Assembly: GCA_041395745.1 (NCBI GenBank)
Contig: JAWKZV010000001.1
Location: 186,001 to 250,000 of the forward strand
Origin: Porticoccus sp041395745
Lineage (GTDB): Bacteria; Pseudomonadota; Gammaproteobacteria; Pseudomonadales; Porticoccaceae
DNA: 64,000 nucleotides
Reading direction: 5' to 3'
Numbering within the stretch: position 1 is the first letter of the stretch; the number at the start of each line of letters is the position of its first letter. The position numbers were made by a program, and so were the translations under genes. Below the pieces are notes generated by a model. That model searched no databases. It saw nothing but the letters and a program-made list of their open reading frames with translations, and was not told the DNA's origin. Shown in pieces: positions 61,992-64,000 of the stretch.

Positions 61992-62829
61992 ACACGATGA
62001 GCAGAACGACACCAGTAATCAGGTTCCCTTGCCATCACCCGGAGAAGCACTGAGTCGGGCGCGCAAGGAGAAGGGGCTAGATGTCGATGAGGTGGCTATC
62101 CACTTGGGTTTGCCTCCTCGGGTGTTATGCGCGCTCGAGGCTGATGACTATGACCGACTACCAGCACCCATGTACGTGCGCGGCTATGTCAGGCGTTATT
62201 GCGGGCTGCTGGAGCTGGAAGAAGGTCAGCTGTTGGAACTTGTTGAACAGCAATTTGCGGCACAGGGAATTGTTGATCACAACCCGTCCATACGCCTGAT
62301 AGCACCTCCAAGAAAAAAGATCCGTCCGATCTGGTTTGTTGCACCAATTGTAGTGTTGCTACTGATAGCCTTGGCTGTGTTTATTTGGGGCATGCTGTCA
62401 AACATTCTCAATGATGGCGAGGCGGAGCAGAGCGCATCCGAACCGACAGCTGCAGAATTTACTCCAGCTCTGGAGATGACTGCGTTGTCCAATACCAGCG
62501 GCAATGACCTGGAATTTGCTGAGCCCGAATTGGACGGCGCAGCAATGGTCGAAGAGGCGGGTGACGATGGTATGCGCACCTTGGCCATCCGTGTCAATCA
62601 GCAGAGCTGGGTCGAAGTGTTTGATGCAGAAGGCGATATGCTGGTAGCGGATTTAAAGCCTTCGGGAACTGAACTGGAGGTTACCGGTTTGGCACCGTTC
62701 AATGTCACCCTGGGCTACGCCCCGGGGGTGGAACTGAGCTTCGCAGGAGAACCGGTTTCCATTGAAAGTATCGCCAGCGACAATACCGCGACCCTTAAAG
62801 TCGGCGACGAACCCGCCGAGGAGCGTTGA
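61972..62829 (+). CDS. rodZ: Cytoskeletal membrane protein RodZ
   Basis: A 285-residue bitopic protein linking MreB to the cell-wall machinery. An N-terminal Cro/CI-type helix-turn-helix (~24-90, LSRARKEKGLDVDEVAIHLG) is followed by one membrane segment (~119-140) and a periplasmic beta domain (~203-280, starting LAIRVNQQSWVEVFDAEG). The start is ATG 61972 or 61975, inside pilF. ispG follows after 7 bases. Confidence 0.93.
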   Translation: MMKNTAEHDEQNDTSNQVPLPSPGEALSRARKEKGLDVDEVAIHLGLPPRVLCALEADDYDRLPAPMYVRGYVRRYCGLLELEEGQLLELVEQQFAAQGIVDHNPSIRLIAPPRKKIRPIWFVAPIVVLLLIALAVFIWGMLSNILNDGEAEQSASEPTAAEFTPALEMTALSNTSGNDLEFAEPELDGAAMVEEAGDDGMRTLAIRVNQQSWVEVFDAEGDMLVADLKPSGTELEVTGLAPFNVTLGYAPGVELSFAGEPVSIESIASDNTATLKVGDEPAEER

Positions 62830-62836
62830 TCAGTTC

Positions 62837-63949
62837 ATGCATTTTGAATCACCTATAGTTCGCAGACAGTCCCGTCAGATCATGGTGGGCAATGTGCCTG
62901 TTGGCGGCGGAGCGCCGATTTCCATCCAGAGCATGACCAATACCGAAACCACGGATGTGGCAGCCACTGTGGCCCAGGTCAATCGCCTGGAAGCTGCCGG
63001 AGCAGATATCGTGCGGGTGTCCGTGCCAACCATGGATGCAGCGGAAGCTTTTGGCGCCATCAAGAAACAGGTCAGTGTGCCGCTGGTAGCGGATATTCAC
63101 TTCGATTACCGCATTGCCCTGCGAGTGGCTGATCTCGGTGTGGATTGCCTGCGTATCAATCCCGGCAATATTGGTCGGGAAAAACGTATTCAGGCCGTCG
63201 TGGACAAGGCCCGGGATCTGAATATCCCGATTCGCATCGGCGTCAACGCCGGTTCTCTGGAAAAAGATCTGCAAAAGAAATACGGAGAACCCACCCCGGA
63301 TGCGCTGGTGGAATCCGCCATGCGCCATGTGGAAATTCTCGACAGTCTCAACTTCCACAATTTCAAGCTGAGCCTGAAGGCCTCTGACATTTTTATGGCA
63401 GTGGCGGCCTATCGAAAAATTGCCACCATGATCGACAATCCCCTGCATCTGGGAATCACCGAGGCAGGCGGCCTGCGCGGTGGCACCGTGAAGTCCTCCA
63501 TCGGCCTCGGCCTGCTGTTGATGGATGGTATCGGCGATACTATCCGTGTATCACTGGCTGCCGACCCGGTAGAAGAGGTGAAGGTCGGCTGGGATATGCT
63601 GAAAAGCCTCAAGCTGCGCAGCAAGGGAATTAACTTTATCGCCTGTCCCAGCTGTTCACGGCAGAACTTCGACGTCATCAAGACCATGAACGAGCTGGAA
63701 ACCCGCCTGGAAGATATCACCATTCCGATGGATGTGGCGGTGATTGGCTGTATCGTCAATGGTCCCGGTGAAGCAAAGGAAGTGGATCTCGGACTCACCG
63801 GTGGAACCCCCAACAACCTGGTCTATATCGACGGCCAACCCAGTCAGAAACTCGGCCAGGAAAACCTGGTGGATGAACTGGAGCAACTGATCCGCAACAA
63901 GGCGAGCCAGAAAGCCGTACAACAAGAAAATCTGATAGCGAAGTCCTGA
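62837..63949 (+). CDS. ispG: 4-hydroxy-3-methylbut-2-en-1-yl diphosphate synthase (flavodoxin/ferredoxin)
   Basis: A 370-residue [4Fe-4S] enzyme of the MEP pathway. IQSMTNTETTDV opens the TIM-barrel, and the cluster ligands are in ACPSCSRQNFD and VIGCIVNGPGEA (two Cys, then Cys plus Glu). Length matches E. coli (372). ATG 62837 is preceded by GAGGAG within rodZ at longer than usual spacing. Its stop overlaps the hisS start by one base. Confidence 0.97.
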   Translation: MHFESPIVRRQSRQIMVGNVPVGGGAPISIQSMTNTETTDVAATVAQVNRLEAAGADIVRVSVPTMDAAEAFGAIKKQVSVPLVADIHFDYRIALRVADLGVDCLRINPGNIGREKRIQAVVDKARDLNIPIRIGVNAGSLEKDLQKKYGEPTPDALVESAMRHVEILDSLNFHNFKLSLKASDIFMAVAAYRKIATMIDNPLHLGITEAGGLRGGTVKSSIGLGLLLMDGIGDTIRVSLAADPVEEVKVGWDMLKSLKLRSKGINFIACPSCSRQNFDVIKTMNELETRLEDITIPMDVAVIGCIVNGPGEAKEVDLGLTGGTPNNLVYIDGQPSQKLGQENLVDELEQLIRNKASQKAVQQENLIAKS

Positions 63950-64000
63950 TGAAAAAAATTCAATCCATTCGGGGGATGAATGACCTTCTCCCCGATGAGT
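63949..64000 (+). CDS. hisS: Histidyl-tRNA synthetase, N-terminal fragment (partial)
   Basis: Only the first 17 codons lie inside the window. MKKIQSIRGMNDLLPDE is the typical class II HisRS opening, and ispG-hisS is the conserved neighbour order in gammaproteobacteria. The ATG overlaps the ispG TGA. Nothing can be said about the rest. Confidence 0.88.
   Translation, partial: MKKIQSIRGMNDLLPDE

Noticed and set aside
1..64000. CRISPR arrays, insertion sequences, prophage genes, toxin-antitoxin pairs, tRNAs or rRNAs.
   Set aside because: I looked for repeated spacers, transposase or integrase motifs, and tRNA-like intergenic DNA and found none; gaps are short.

Overview
This 64 kb window is a dense block of chromosomal core genes from a gammaproteobacterium. 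Gene order resembles Pseudomonas/Cellvibrionales: map-glnD-dapC beside rpsB-tsf; pyrH-frr-uppS-cdsA-dxr-rseP-bamA-skp-lpxD-fabZ-lpxA-lpxB-rnhB; dnaE-accA-tilS-pyrG-kdsA-eno-ftsB-ispD; pcm-nlpD-rpoS; and a full isc operon. A wax-ester synthase-like acyltransferase and moderate-to-high GC suggest a marine, Microbulbifer-like organism; this placement is inference from layout, not from a database search.

Layout. 1-4.7 kb: end of dapA, bamC, a metallo-beta-lactamase-fold hydrolase, a 334-bp AT-rich gap with a cluster of DnaA-box-like sites, a small leucine-rich lipoprotein (-), an OmpA-domain lipoprotein and rsmJ. 4.8-15.2 kb: mostly minus strand, rich in lysine/diaminopimelate genes (dapE, dapD, dapC) with a PhzF-family isomerase, a nitrobindin-like protein, an ArsC/Spx-like protein, sixA (+), nth, glnD and map. 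15.2-29.7 kb (+): translation factors followed by the envelope cluster for isoprenoid/undecaprenyl lipid, phospholipid, outer-membrane protein and lipid A synthesis. 29.9-36.0 kb: acyltransferase, dnaE, accA. 36.1-37.4 kb (-): an AcoR-like GAF protein lacking ATPase and DNA-binding domains. 37.7-44.7 kb (+): tilS, pyrG, kdsA, eno, ftsB, ispD, ispF. 44.7-51.9 kb: a class I amidotransferase (-), truD, pcm, a DUF368/PopT-type membrane protein, nlpD, rpoS, suhB (-), trmJ. 52.0-57.5 kb: iscR-S-U-A-hscB-hscA-fdx-iscX behind a promoter with two abutting IscR-type operators. 57.6-64 kb: a PAS-GGDEF-EAL protein, ndk, rlmN, pilF, rodZ, ispG and the first codons of hisS.

The genes form coherent pathways: four dap genes (dapA, dapC, dapD, dapE) for lysine and peptidoglycan; dxr, ispD, ispF and ispG of the MEP pathway feeding uppS; lpxA, lpxB, lpxD and kdsA for lipopolysaccharide; bamA, bamC and skp for outer-membrane assembly; pcm, nlpD and rpoS for stationary phase.

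I saw no insertion sequence, prophage, CRISPR array, toxin-antitoxin pair, tRNA or rRNA. I did not find a convincing new multi-gene system. The best leads are the DnaA-box cluster near 2.5 kb, the effector-less AcoR-like protein at 36-37.4 kb, the c-di-GMP gene directly behind the isc operon, unusual cysteine spacing in Nth, a 15-bp minisatellite inside the phzF-like gene, and a possible leaderless ftsB transcript. Compared with the usual order, purC, surE and cysE are missing from their expected places.
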